A DNA stretch of 48,868 nucleotides from a bacterium. GTDB taxonomy: Bacteria; Acidobacteriota; Terriglobia; Terriglobales; Acidobacteriaceae. The DNA lies in assembly GCA_026225095.1 (NCBI GenBank), contig JAMFSC010000160.1, forward strand, positions 1 to 48,868, read 5' to 3'. Made by a program: the position numbers and the translations under genes. Below, piece after piece: positions 17,471 through 26,062 of this stretch. The notes beneath the pieces are model-generated. The model was not told where the DNA came from. It ran no database searches and worked only from the letters and a program-made list of their open reading frames with translations. Every line of letters begins with the position of its first letter. Position 1 is the first letter of the stretch.

Positions 17471-18142
17471 TTGGCAAAAGGGATCAGCAAGCAGAGCCGG
17501 GATCCAAGGGTGGACGCACAGATTGAAGGTGCGCCCGAGTTTGCGCGTCCCATCCTGTGTCATCTCCGGATGCTCATCCACCAGGCCGGTGGCGAGGTCG
17601 AAGAGACGATCAAGTGGCAGCGTCCCTTCTTCCTGCACCAAGGTCAGATTGTCTGCTCGATGGGTGCCTTCAAGGCCCACTGCAGCCTGGGAATCTGGGG
17701 CGAGGGCATGTCCGAGGTGCTGCGTGCGGGGGGTGTCTCCGGCGACGACGCCTCGGGATCGATCGGGCGCATCACCTCTCTGACGGACCTTCCGGACGAC
17801 GCGCTGTTACTGGAGTGGCTCAGGCAGGCCTTCCAGATCGCGTCCGCAAAGGCCTCGGAGCCCCGGGGTGTCCGCTCCAAATCCGCTCCTCAGAAGGCCC
17901 TGAAGCCGCTGCCGAAGATCGCCAAGGGAGAGCTAGCGATTCCGGAGGATCTCGTGCGGGAACTCGCCAGGATCAAGGGAGCCACGGAAAACTTCGACGC
18001 CTTCGCCCCAAGCTGCCGCAAGGAGTACGTGGAGTGGATCGAGGAGGCGAAGCGCCCGGAGACGCGTGCCAGGCGCCTTGGCGAGGCCGCAGCCTGGATC
18101 GCCCAGGGCAAACGCCGCAATTGGAAGTACGAGGCCAGCTGA
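17471..18142 (+). CDS. YdeI/OmpD-associated-family protein with DUF1801-like N-terminus
   Basis: A 223-residue cytoplasmic protein. The N-terminal half (VDAQIEGAPEFARPILCHLRMLIHQAGGEVEETIKW) is DUF1801/YdhG-like. The C-terminal half (ELAIPEDLVRELARIKGATENFDAFAPSCRKEYVEWIEEAK RPETRARR) is the YdeI-type bacteriocin-protection region. I place the start at the TTG at 17471 because GGAGGG lies 4 bases upstream and the protein then begins AKGISKQSRDPRVDA, as family members do. An in-frame ATG at 17453 and a TTG at 17411 have no ribosome site. The exact role is unknown. Confidence 0.85.
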   Translation: MAKGISKQSRDPRVDAQIEGAPEFARPILCHLRMLIHQAGGEVEETIKWQRPFFLHQGQIVCSMGAFKAHCSLGIWGEGMSEVLRAGGVSGDDASGSIGRITSLTDLPDDALLLEWLRQAFQIASAKASEPRGVRSKSAPQKALKPLPKIAKGELAIPEDLVRELARIKGATENFDAFAPSCRKEYVEWIEEAKRPETRARRLGEAAAWIAQGKRRNWKYEAS

Positions 18143-18633
18143 GGGTCCGGCGGAATCTCCGACGATCATCGTGGTCTGACCGCCATCACCTCTGACCCGG
18201 TCTTCGAACCTCATCCGCTCTGCCCAAAGTTTAGCTCCGTTCCCGATTGGCCCCCCGAGTCACCCCCCGCCTGTCCACATCTCCTCAAGCAAACATGCCA
18301 TATGTGATTGAAATCAAGAGGGAACCCGACTGGACTCCGTGGCCGAACCGTGAGGGAAGCCACTCACTGTTTTCAGCCGTAATGCCGCATTCTTAATAAG
18401 CCTTGACTAAATAGGTCCGATCTCTGTAGCGTTCCGCTCGGATCATGGGAGTGGTTTTTGCGGCGTCCTAACGAAGCGGCCGGCTCTCAGCGAAGGCGAT
18501 ATAGGAAGGTTCCGTGAGTCCTCACCCCTCTTCGAGTGAGTGGATCATGGCAGGCACGGACGCAATCACGGCGGTGGATGACTTACGACCCCAGAGGGGC
18601 GGTCACCACCCCCGCTCAAACTTTGGAGGCAGT
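18143..18633 (+). other. Long non-coding upstream region of the Oar-like receptor
   Basis: About 490 bases without a supported gene. A TTGACT (around 18412) followed 16 bases later by TGTAGC is a possible but weak promoter. The frame of the receptor stays open back to a GTG at 18514, but a GGAGG site places the real start at 18634. I find no riboswitch that I can name. Confidence 0.4.
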
Positions 18634-21600
18634 ATGCACTTTGTTGTAAGAAAATCCCTTTGGACCACCACCCTGCGGATCGTGGTCCTCTTCGGTGTCG
18701 CGCTGTTTGCCCTTGCAGCAGAAAGCAACGCCCAGACCGCTGGCACCGGAAGCATCCAGGGCGTCGTCACGGACCCCACCGGCGCCTTCATTCAAAAAGC
18801 GATCGTCACCGTCACGAACACTGCCAGCCAAACCAAACACACGGACTCTACCGAGTCCAACGGTCTCTTCAGCTTCCCTAACCTCGAGATCGGAACCTAT
18901 ACGGTCGAGGTGGTGGCCACCGGATTCCAAAGCTATCGTCAGTCCAACGTAGCGCTCGAGGTCGGCAGCAGCATCGCGGTCAATGTCACGATGACGGTCG
19001 GAACCACTGACCAGACCGTCGAGGTGCAGGCGAGCGGCATCGCCCTTCAAACGGAAGACCCATCCTTCAAGCAGACCATCGACCAGAAGACTCTTACCGA
19101 GCTTCCCCTCAACGGCCGCCTGATGACACAGCTCATCACCCTCTCCGGCGGAAGCGTCAGCGCCAACGAGAACAACGACCAGCAGGGAAGCAAGACGTTC
19201 GCGACCTCCGCCGTCGTCTCCGTCGCCGGTGGACAGGGCAACGCCACCGACTATCGCCTCGATGGCGGCGACCACAACGACTACATGACCAACATCAACC
19301 TGCCCTTCCCCTTCCCGGATGCTGTCAGCCAGTTCAGCGTGGAGACCAGCGCGCTCGGTGCCCAGAGCGGGCTGCATCCTGGCGGACTCGTCAACGTCGT
19401 CACGCGTTCCGGATCGAACCAGTGGCACGGCACCGCCTTCGAGTTCCTCCGCAACAACTATCTCAACGCGACGAACTTCTTCTCAACCTCCAAGGACACG
19501 CTGCACCAGAACCAGTACGGTGGAACCTTCGGCGGCCGCGTCATCAAGGACAAGCTCTTCTTCTTTGCCGGTTATCAACGCTCACGGGCGGCGCAGAAGC
19601 AGGCATTCTCCACTGCGTATGTTCCGACCGCTGCCAATCTCGCCGGTGACTTCTCTGCCACCGAGAGCGACTCATGCCTCGGCCCAGGGAAGGGAATTCA
19701 ACTCCTGAATCCGCAGACCGGTGCCGTGCTGACCGGCAACAAGATCGCTCCCAGCTACTTCACCGCGACGGCCCTCGCAATCGACAAGTACCTTCCGGCC
19801 GCGACCAACGCCTGCGGTCTCGTGACCTACGCAAATCCATCGCTTGTGACGGAGAACCAGTTCGTCACCCGCATCGATTCGACCATCAACTCCAGGCACA
19901 GCATCTACGGCCGCTACTTTCTCGATGGCTACCAGAGCCCCGCATACTACTCGCCGACGAACTTACTGCTGACGACCCAGCCGAGCAATCTTGAGCGCGC
20001 TCAGGGGGTCACGATCGGCGAGACGTTTCTCATCACCTCGAACCTGGTGAACTCCTTCCACGCGACAGCCACTCGCCGCCGCGATAATCGCGGACCGGCG
20101 GGTTCGGGCATCAACCCGGCCTCGGTCGGAATCAACATCTATTCGCCGGTCGACATCGGTCTACTGATCTCGGTGACCAACAAGTGGGGATCGTACTGCG
20201 GCACTTGCGCGGCGGCTCACTTCAACGACAACACCTTCTCCTTCCAGGACGATGTGAACTGGGTTCGCGGGAAGCATCAGTTGGCTTTTGGCGGGGAGTT
20301 CGTCCGCTCGCAGCTCAATATCTCGAACGTCTACGAGTCCAACGCTAAGTTCACCTTCTCTGGCACTTACAGCCAGAAGGGACCCGGAGGCAAGAGCACC
20401 GGAGGCACCGGTGCCGACGGCAATCTCGACTTCCTCACCGGCTCCATGAGCGCCTTCGAGCAGAGTAAAGCCCAGCAGAATGCGCTGCGCGGCTCGATTC
20501 CAAGCCTCTATATCCAGGACGTATACCACCCCACCAAGCGGCTTGTGCTCTCCGCAGGTGTGCGTTGGGATCCGGAGTTCTTCCCGTCAGACTACTTCGG
20601 ACGCGGCTCCATCTTCGACATGGCCGGCTTTCTCGCCAACAAGGTCAGCACCGTCTACCCGAACGCCCCGGCAGGGAGCTATTTCTATGGAGATCCCGGA
20701 GTCTCGAAGGCCTTCACGAAGAACTCACCGTGGCAGTTCTCACCTCGTCTTGGCGCTACGTTCGATCCCACCGGAGCAGGCAAGACCGTCTTCCGTGCCG
20801 GCGCGGCGCTGGTCTATGACGAACCGAACTTCTTCACCGCACAGCGCACCAACCAGGATCCGCCCTTCGCCCAGACCATCGCCAACACGCCGGTCGGTGT
20901 TCCGCTGAGCCTCACCAACCCATGGTCGAACGGAAGCCAGCCAAGCAATCCCTTCCCGCAGCCCTTCAAGCCCACGGCTGCTACTGTATTCCCCAACGGC
21001 GGCCAATACATCGTCATGACCCCGCAGTTTCACTCTCCCTACTCCATCCAGTACACGGCGAGCATGCAGCAGGAGTTTGGTCGCGGCTGGGAGTTTCAGA
21101 TCGACTACATCGGCAACCGCACCAACTTCCTGCCATACGGCTTCCCACTCGATCCGGCCGTCTATATCCCGGGCAACTGCGGCGCCAGCCCCTGCTCGTC
21201 CACGGGGAATACGGCATCGCGCTACGCCCTCACCCTCGCCAACCCTGCCTACGGCCCGAAATACTCCGGCGGAGGCGGCGGATCGATTCTGATCAAGCCG
21301 GGCGCCAACGCGAGCTATAACGGCATGGTCACCAGCATCCAGCATCGCCTGTCCTCCACCTTCGTCTTCCTCGCCAACTACACCTGGTCGCATTGCATCG
21401 ACATCTCGGATAACACCGCCGATGTCGCCGGAACCAACGTTCAGAATCCCAACAACATCAAAGGCGATCGCGCCAACTGCGGCTTCGACTACCGCGACGT
21501 TTTCAACTCCACCATCGTCGCCAACAGCCACTTCGCCCTCCAGGGATGGGCTGCGCGCCTGGTCAACAACTGGGAGATCTCGCCGCTCATCAAGATCCAG

Positions 21601-22059
21601 GATGGAACCCCCTTCACCGTCACGTCGGGCTTCGACTACTCGCTGACCGCGGTCGGCAACGATCGTCCCAATCTGGTCAATCCCAACGGCGTATATACCG
21701 GAAATAAGATCCGAAGCGGCGTTTCGGTCAATGCCCTTTACATCAATCCGTCAGCCTTCACCGCGAACCCCACTGGAACCTTCGGCAACGCGGGCCGGTT
21801 CGCCTTCCGCGGACCGAAGTACCTCCAGGTGGACTCCGCCCTCAGCCGCATCTTCCCCCTCCGCGAACGGCTTGCTCTCGATCTCCGCTTCGAAGCCTTC
21901 AACGTCCTCAACCATCCCAACTTCGCGACTCCCGGCAGCACCGCGGGCTATGCTGGAGCCGGCACCTCGATCGTCTCTTCCACCTTCGGTCAGGTAACCT
22001 CGACCGTCAACGGCTACGGCGCCCGCGTCTTTCAGGCCGCCGCCAAGATCACCTTCTAG
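18634..22059 (+). CDS. Oar-like TonB-dependent receptor with carboxypeptidase-regulatory domain
   Basis: A 1141-residue outer-membrane protein of the type greatly expanded in acidobacteria. The signal peptide (about residues 1-33, core IVVLFGVALFALAA) is followed by a CarboxypepD_reg beta-sandwich at about 38-120 (GSIQGVVTDPTGAFIQKAIVTVTN, YTVEVVATGFQSY). A plug-like region at about 130-270 contains TLTELPLNGRLMTQLI and VNVVTRSGSNQWHGTAFEF. The beta-barrel ends in a terminal Phe; the region FEAFNVLNHPNFATPG is typical of acidobacterial members. The ATG at 18634 has GGAGG 7 bases upstream. Such receptors are thought to import polysaccharide fragments or other large ligands. Next to it are exported sugar-metabolism proteins, which supports carbohydrate uptake as inference. 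Confidence 0.92.
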   Translation: MHFVVRKSLWTTTLRIVVLFGVALFALAAESNAQTAGTGSIQGVVTDPTGAFIQKAIVTVTNTASQTKHTDSTESNGLFSFPNLEIGTYTVEVVATGFQSYRQSNVALEVGSSIAVNVTMTVGTTDQTVEVQASGIALQTEDPSFKQTIDQKTLTELPLNGRLMTQLITLSGGSVSANENNDQQGSKTFATSAVVSVAGGQGNATDYRLDGGDHNDYMTNINLPFPFPDAVSQFSVETSALGAQSGLHPGGLVNVVTRSGSNQWHGTAFEFLRNNYLNATNFFSTSKDTLHQNQYGGTFGGRVIKDKLFFFAGYQRSRAAQKQAFSTAYVPTAANLAGDFSATESDSCLGPGKGIQLLNPQTGAVLTGNKIAPSYFTATALAIDKYLPAATNACGLVTYANPSLVTENQFVTRIDSTINSRHSIYGRYFLDGYQSPAYYSPTNLLLTTQPSNLERAQGVTIGETFLITSNLVNSFHATATRRRDNRGPAGSGINPASVGINIYSPVDIGLLISVTNKWGSYCGTCAAAHFNDNTFSFQDDVNWVRGKHQLAFGGEFVRSQLNISNVYESNAKFTFSGTYSQKGPGGKSTGGTGADGNLDFLTGSMSAFEQSKAQQNALRGSIPSLYIQDVYHPTKRLVLSAGVRWDPEFFPSDYFGRGSIFDMAGFLANKVSTVYPNAPAGSYFYGDPGVSKAFTKNSPWQFSPRLGATFDPTGAGKTVFRAGAALVYDEPNFFTAQRTNQDPPFAQTIANTPVGVPLSLTNPWSNGSQPSNPFPQPFKPTAATVFPNGGQYIVMTPQFHSPYSIQYTASMQQEFGRGWEFQIDYIGNRTNFLPYGFPLDPAVYIPGNCGASPCSSTGNTASRYALTLANPAYGPKYSGGGGGSILIKPGANASYNGMVTSIQHRLSSTFVFLANYTWSHCIDISDNTADVAGTNVQNPNNIKGDRANCGFDYRDVFNSTIVANSHFALQGWAARLVNNWEISPLIKIQDGTPFTVTSGFDYSLTAVGNDRPNLVNPNGVYTGNKIRSGVSVNALYINPSAFTANPTGTFGNAGRFAFRGPKYLQVDSALSRIFPLRERLALDLRFEAFNVLNHPNFATPGSTAGYAGAGTSIVSSTFGQVTSTVNGYGARVFQAAAKITF

Positions 22060-22066
22060 CCCCTTA

Positions 22067-22113
22067 CGATCGCCGCTGCCCATCGCTTCGACAAGCGATG
22101 GGCGGCGCGATCG
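22067..22113 (+). terminator. Large hairpin after the Oar-like receptor gene
   Basis: Arms 22067-22088 and 22093-22113 are nearly fully complementary (CGATCGCCGC and GCCCATCGCTT with partners) around a CGAC loop. There is no U-tract after it, so it may attenuate rather than fully terminate transcription, or stabilise the upstream mRNA. Confidence 0.6.
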
Positions 22114-22217
22114 CAAGCTAGGATGAACAGCTAACATGAAACAGATGCGGCCAGCGATTCGCTACACCGTATGGCTGAAATCACCCGGCATCAACGAGTT
22201 CGAACGAGGAGAGAACG

Positions 22218-23576
22218 ATGGCAATCAATGAGAGCAATCGCAGGGACTTTCTAAAGACCAGTAGCCTCGCGGCCGCCGGCGCAGCCGTCGCCTGGAACGC
22301 GCAAAGCTACGCCCAGATCATGGGTTCGAACGACCGCATCCGTACCGCCGTCATCGGCTGCGGAGACCGGATGCAGGGCGCGCTGATTCCAGCCTTCCTC
22401 CACAACGCCAAGGATTGCAACTTCCAGTTCGTCGCCGTATCCGACATCTGGAACATGCGGCGCGATCACGGCGCCGCGATGCTCACCGAGAAGACCGGCA
22501 ACAAGGTCGACGCGGTGCGCAATAACGATGAGCTGTACGCGCGCAAGGATGTCGACGCCGTCCTCATCGCCACCGCCGACTTCCAGCACGCGCAGCACGG
22601 CATCGAGGCAGTCAACGCGGGCCGCGACGCTTACGTGGAGAAGCCCACGGCCCACACGATGGCCGATGCCCGCGCCTTCCGCGAGGCCGTCCACAAGACC
22701 GGCAAGATCGTCCAGGTCGGAACGCAGCGACGGTCTACCCCCAGCTATCAGAAGGCCTACGAGTACATCAACAGCGGCCAGTTCGGCGACATCGTCATGG
22801 TCGAGATGACCTGGAACGTCAACCAGCCCGGACGCTGGCGCCGCCCCGACGTCGTGCCCCTTCTCAAGGAGCAGGACACCGACTGGAACCGCTACCAGCT
22901 CAACCTCCCCAAGGTCCCCTTCGACGCCCGCAAGTACCTGGAGTTCCGCCTCTTCTGGCCCTACTCCTCCGGCCTGCCCGACCAGTGGCTCGTCCACCAG
23001 ATCGACACCGTTCACTGGTTCACCGGACTTCCTCACCCGCGCTCCGTCGTCGCCAACGGCGGCATCTACGCGTGGAAGGATGGTCGCGTCAACTGGGACA
23101 CCCTGACCGCCGTCTTCGATTACGGTCCACTCGACGACCTCTCCAAGGGCTTCCAGGTCTCCTACTCCACGCGCCAGACCAACGCAGCCGGCGGCGTCAA
23201 GGAGCTCTACTACTCCACTGGCGGCATGCTCGACATGGATAAGCAGACCGTCACCCCGACCGGAGGACTCACCGCGAAGTACGCAGCCGAGATGAAGATG
23301 CGGCCCAACCTTCTGAAGCCGTTCTCGCTTGATGCCGGTGGAGAAAAGGTCGCGACCGACGCCGACACCAAGCTCGATCCGCAGACCTCCGCCAACATGC
23401 GCAACTGGATGGAGTGCGTCCGCTCGCGCAAGACACCCAACGCCTCCATCGAGGCCGGTTACAGCCACTCCATCGCCCTGTGCATGTGCATCGCCGCCAT
23501 GCAGACCGGTGCGAAGGTCACCTTCGACGACAAGACCCAGTCCGTCATGGCGGGAGGCAAGCATGTCCAGATTTAG
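22218..23576 (+). CDS. Tat-exported Gfo/Idh/MocA-family oxidoreductase
   Basis: A 452-residue NAD(P)-dependent sugar or inositol oxidoreductase-like protein with a twin-arginine signal (NRRDFLKTSSLAAAGAAVAW), so it is predicted to be exported folded with its cofactor bound. The Rossmann motif is VIGCGDRMQG (about residues 44-53). The family EKP motif is YVEKPTAHT, and the C-terminal substrate domain includes WLVHQIDTVHWFTGLPHP. The ribosome site GAGGAGAG is strong. The stop codon overlaps the DUF6807 gene by 14 bases, so the two are co-translated. Exported Gfo/Idh/MocA enzymes acting on glycosides are known in other phyla; the substrate here is not determinable from sequence. Confidence 0.93.
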   Translation: MAINESNRRDFLKTSSLAAAGAAVAWNAQSYAQIMGSNDRIRTAVIGCGDRMQGALIPAFLHNAKDCNFQFVAVSDIWNMRRDHGAAMLTEKTGNKVDAVRNNDELYARKDVDAVLIATADFQHAQHGIEAVNAGRDAYVEKPTAHTMADARAFREAVHKTGKIVQVGTQRRSTPSYQKAYEYINSGQFGDIVMVEMTWNVNQPGRWRRPDVVPLLKEQDTDWNRYQLNLPKVPFDARKYLEFRLFWPYSSGLPDQWLVHQIDTVHWFTGLPHPRSVVANGGIYAWKDGRVNWDTLTAVFDYGPLDDLSKGFQVSYSTRQTNAAGGVKELYYSTGGMLDMDKQTVTPTGGLTAKYAAEMKMRPNLLKPFSLDAGGEKVATDADTKLDPQTSANMRNWMECVRSRKTPNASIEAGYSHSIALCMCIAAMQTGAKVTFDDKTQSVMAGGKHVQI

Positions 23577-24615
23577 CCCGCAGGCCGGACGCCTGGGGAC
23601 GGTTGCCCTCGCGCTCGGCCTCCTCTCGGGGGGAATCGGTATGGCGCAGGTCCAGGTCAAACCCGACGAGGCGCACCAACGCGTCGACATTACCATCGAC
23701 GGCCAGAAGTTCACCTCCTACGTCTGGCCGACGTCCCTTAAGAAGCCCGTGCTCTACCCTCTGATCGCATCCGACGGCACCACCGTTACGCGCGGCTATC
23801 CGCTGGAACCACGCGAGCACGAGCGTGTCGACCACCCCCACCACGCGGGTATGTGGTTCAACTACGGCAACGTCGGCGGCTTCGACTTCTGGAATAACTC
23901 CGACGCCATCAAGCCCGCGGACCGCGAGAAGATGGGCTCGATCCATCAACAGCGCATCGTCTCCACCAGGAGCGGCAAAGATCGAGGTGAACTTGTCGTT
24001 GAAACACTCTGGACCAACGGCAAGGGAGCAGACATGCTCACCGAGACGACCCGCTTCGTCTTCATCAAGCGTGGAGACGCCCGCATCATCGACCGCGTCA
24101 CCACGTTGAAGGCGCTCGATAAGATCGTCTTCCACGACGACAAGGAGGGCGTCCTCGGCATCCGCGTCGCCCACTTCCTCGAGTCGGCCAACGAAAAGGG
24201 CGGCATGTTCGCCGATGCCAGCGGACGTCCCACCAAGGTCGACACAGCCGACACGACAGGCGCGACGGGCGTCTACCGCACCAGCGAAGGCGTCTCCGGC
24301 GAGGCGGTCTGGAGCACACGCGGCAAGTGGTGTACGCTCACAGGCAACACCGAAGGCAAGACCGAGACCATCGCCATCCTCGATCACGTCGGCAATCCCG
24401 GCTATCCGACCTATTGGCACGCTCGCGGTTACGGATTATTCGCGGCCAACCCCCTCGGCGATCATATCTTCGATCCCAAGGCGCCCCAGCACGACATGAC
24501 CCTCGACAAGGACCAGACCGCCACATTCAAATACCGCGTCATCCTCTATAGCCATGCCACTACCCCGGAGGAGATCAACCGGGAGAGCGCCGCCTACAAC
24601 GCCGAATACAAATAG
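23563..24615 (+). CDS. Secreted DUF6807 (PmoA-like) family protein
   Basis: A 350-residue protein whose N-terminus (RLGTVALALGLLSGGIGMAQ) is a signal peptide. The body has YVWPTSLKKPVLYPLIASDGTTVTRGYPLEPREHERVDHPHHAGMW, WFNYG and GNPGYPTYWHARGYGLFAANPLG, which match the DUF6807 (PmoA) family found beside Gfo/Idh/MocA genes. The His-rich HERVDHPHH segment may bind a metal. The start ATG lies inside the end of the upstream gene, with GGAGG at 23553-23557. I infer that it works on the same substrate as the oxidoreductase. The catalytic function of the family is not known to me. Confidence 0.85.
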   Translation: MSRFSPQAGRLGTVALALGLLSGGIGMAQVQVKPDEAHQRVDITIDGQKFTSYVWPTSLKKPVLYPLIASDGTTVTRGYPLEPREHERVDHPHHAGMWFNYGNVGGFDFWNNSDAIKPADREKMGSIHQQRIVSTRSGKDRGELVVETLWTNGKGADMLTETTRFVFIKRGDARIIDRVTTLKALDKIVFHDDKEGVLGIRVAHFLESANEKGGMFADASGRPTKVDTADTTGATGVYRTSEGVSGEAVWSTRGKWCTLTGNTEGKTETIAILDHVGNPGYPTYWHARGYGLFAANPLGDHIFDPKAPQHDMTLDKDQTATFKYRVILYSHATTPEEINRESAAYNAEYK

Positions 24616-24635
24616 CAACGTGCCAAGTCACAAAG

Positions 24636-24656
24636 GCCGCTCCGATCAGGAGCGGC
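24636..24656. terminator. Shared hairpin between convergent DUF6807 and glycoside hydrolase genes
   Basis: GCCGCTCC (24636-24643) and GGAGCGGC (24649-24656) form a perfect 8-pair stem, flanked by AAAG and TTCC. It overlaps the last codons of the minus-strand gene and can serve both directions, though U-tracts are weak. Confidence 0.55.
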
Positions 24657-26007
24657 TTCCCGCCCGAAGCGCAAGCCGCCGCCGGAAGTCCAGATAAACC
24701 AACGCGCATGGCGAATAGCCACCGGGGTCCGGCTGAGTAAATACTCCGGTCTGCGGATCCATCTGCTGTCGAAACGCGGTCCCATCCGCCTGCTGTCCAT
24801 GCGCCCGCTCGATCGCACGAACCCACTGTTCCATCAGATGACGAAACTCCGCCTCTTTGCCGTAGTGCGGCATCCATCGCGGTGTTCGCAGCGCGGTCAG
24901 CGCCTGGCTCGCCCCACCCCACGAGTTACGCGGAATGGGCCGCACGAACGCCGGATCATCCTGCGCGATACTCGATAGCGGATACACCGCCCAGAACGCC
25001 GCCGGGTTATGTATCTGCCGCGTCCACACCGCCTCAAAGATCTTCCGGTCCGAAGCCTGCGAGACATCCAGCACATGCTCCCCCAGCACCCGCGAGATCA
25101 CATCCGACCGCACTCGAACAAACTTCTCGTCGGCATCGAGATCATAGAAAGCCGCATCCTCCGGGCTATAAAGCCTGGTCAGGATCAACTGCCGAATATG
25201 CTCCGCATCGCCCAGCCACCGTGCTTCCTCGTCTCGCTTGCCCAGCGCCCGAGCCATTGCCGCAAGCGCCACTCGTCCGCCAAACACCGTCGCCGAAAGA
25301 TCCGGACAAAGCCGCGGCATCCCCGCAAGCGGTGGATACTTCTTCGCATCGGCGTCGGGACAGCGATTCGGTATCCCCTTCCAGCGCGGGCTGTTGTCGT
25401 GCCCCGTGTCGTACGTGCAGAAGCCCTCCACCAGCCCGGTCTTACGCGTATCGCGGTATCGCCGAAGCCACGCATCCCACCGGCTGCACGCCGCATAGGC
25501 CAGCTCCAGAAACTCCTGCGCATCCGGCAGCCCGGGCATCTGGGCCAACTCCCACGCGGTAGCCGCAATCGGAACCACCATCTGGATCTGTCCGTATCCC
25601 GACTCCGTCGTCTTCACCGAGGCGGGAAGCTGTCCGTCCTCTCTCTGAGACGCGAAGAAGGCCATGTGATTGTTCCGCGCGACCTGCAGCGGGCTTGGCA
25701 ATCCCTCCTGTCCAAGCCCCACCCTCGCCCACACAAGCCCCTCATGCGGCCCGCACTCCAGCCACACCCCCGCATAGGTGCTGCCCTCGATCAGCACCGG
25801 CTCCCCATATCCCGGTTCCTTTCCAGCGGCGCGCGGAGGCAAGGTCCGGATATTGCCCCGCAGCACGGCCAGCGCCGCATCCCGCGCAGCCTGACCTTCC
25901 TTATCGGGTGCGCTCCGAGACCCGTACATCGAGCGTGTCAGGGCAGCCGAGGCCGCAGTGAGTGCAGTGTTCTGTAGAAAGGCGCGGCGCGTCCGAACGA
26001 TGGTCAC
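24646..26007 (-). CDS. Tat-exported six-hairpin glycoside hydrolase (GH63/MGH1-like)
   Basis: A 453-residue protein with a twin-arginine signal (RTRRAFLQNTALTAASAAL). The alpha/alpha-barrel region contains VVPIAATAWELAQMPG, YDTGHDNSPRWKGIP, SDVISRVLGEHVLDV, NPAAFWAVYPLSSIA and PRNSWGGASQALTALRTPR. The YDTGHDNSPRW motif is typical of trehalase/GH63-type or mannosylglycerate-hydrolase-like enzymes and carries the usual catalytic Asp. Exact substrate class is uncertain. The start is GTG at 26005-26007; an in-frame stop lies 12 bases further upstream, so no earlier start fits. No ribosome site is seen, but TAAACT lies 6 bases upstream. Convergent placement beside the receptor, oxidoreductase and DUF6807 genes suggests a shared carbohydrate role. 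Confidence 0.82.
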   Translation of the reverse strand: MTIVRTRRAFLQNTALTAASAALTRSMYGSRSAPDKEGQAARDAALAVLRGNIRTLPPRAAGKEPGYGEPVLIEGSTYAGVWLECGPHEGLVWARVGLGQEGLPSPLQVARNNHMAFFASQREDGQLPASVKTTESGYGQIQMVVPIAATAWELAQMPGLPDAQEFLELAYAACSRWDAWLRRYRDTRKTGLVEGFCTYDTGHDNSPRWKGIPNRCPDADAKKYPPLAGMPRLCPDLSATVFGGRVALAAMARALGKRDEEARWLGDAEHIRQLILTRLYSPEDAAFYDLDADEKFVRVRSDVISRVLGEHVLDVSQASDRKIFEAVWTRQIHNPAAFWAVYPLSSIAQDDPAFVRPIPRNSWGGASQALTALRTPRWMPHYGKEAEFRHLMEQWVRAIERAHGQQADGTAFRQQMDPQTGVFTQPDPGGYSPCALVYLDFRRRLALRAGSRS

Positions 26008-26013
26008 GAGAGA

Positions 26014-26019
26014 AGTTTA
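26014..26019 (-). promoter_or_regulatory. -10-like TAAACT six bases before the glycoside hydrolase start
   Basis: The hexamer sits 6 bases upstream of a GTG start that lacks a ribosome site, so it is a leaderless candidate. Confidence 0.3.
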
Positions 26020-26050
26020 GAGCATCCAGAGGACCGCGTCTGATTGCCCG

Positions 26051-26056
26051 TAGAAT
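26051..26056 (+). promoter_or_regulatory. -10-like TAGAAT six bases before mutY
   Basis: TAGAAT ends 6 bases before the mutY ATG, with no Shine-Dalgarno sequence in the gap. This and the TAAACT of the divergent hydrolase gene lie only about 30 bases apart, back to back. Confidence 0.4.
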
Positions 26057-26062
26057 CAGCCT

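Noticed and set aside
18300..18400. Possible cobalamin riboswitch before the Oar-like receptor
   Set aside because: Only fragments such as GGGAACCC and GCCACT resemble the B12 element; the conserved core and overall order are missing.
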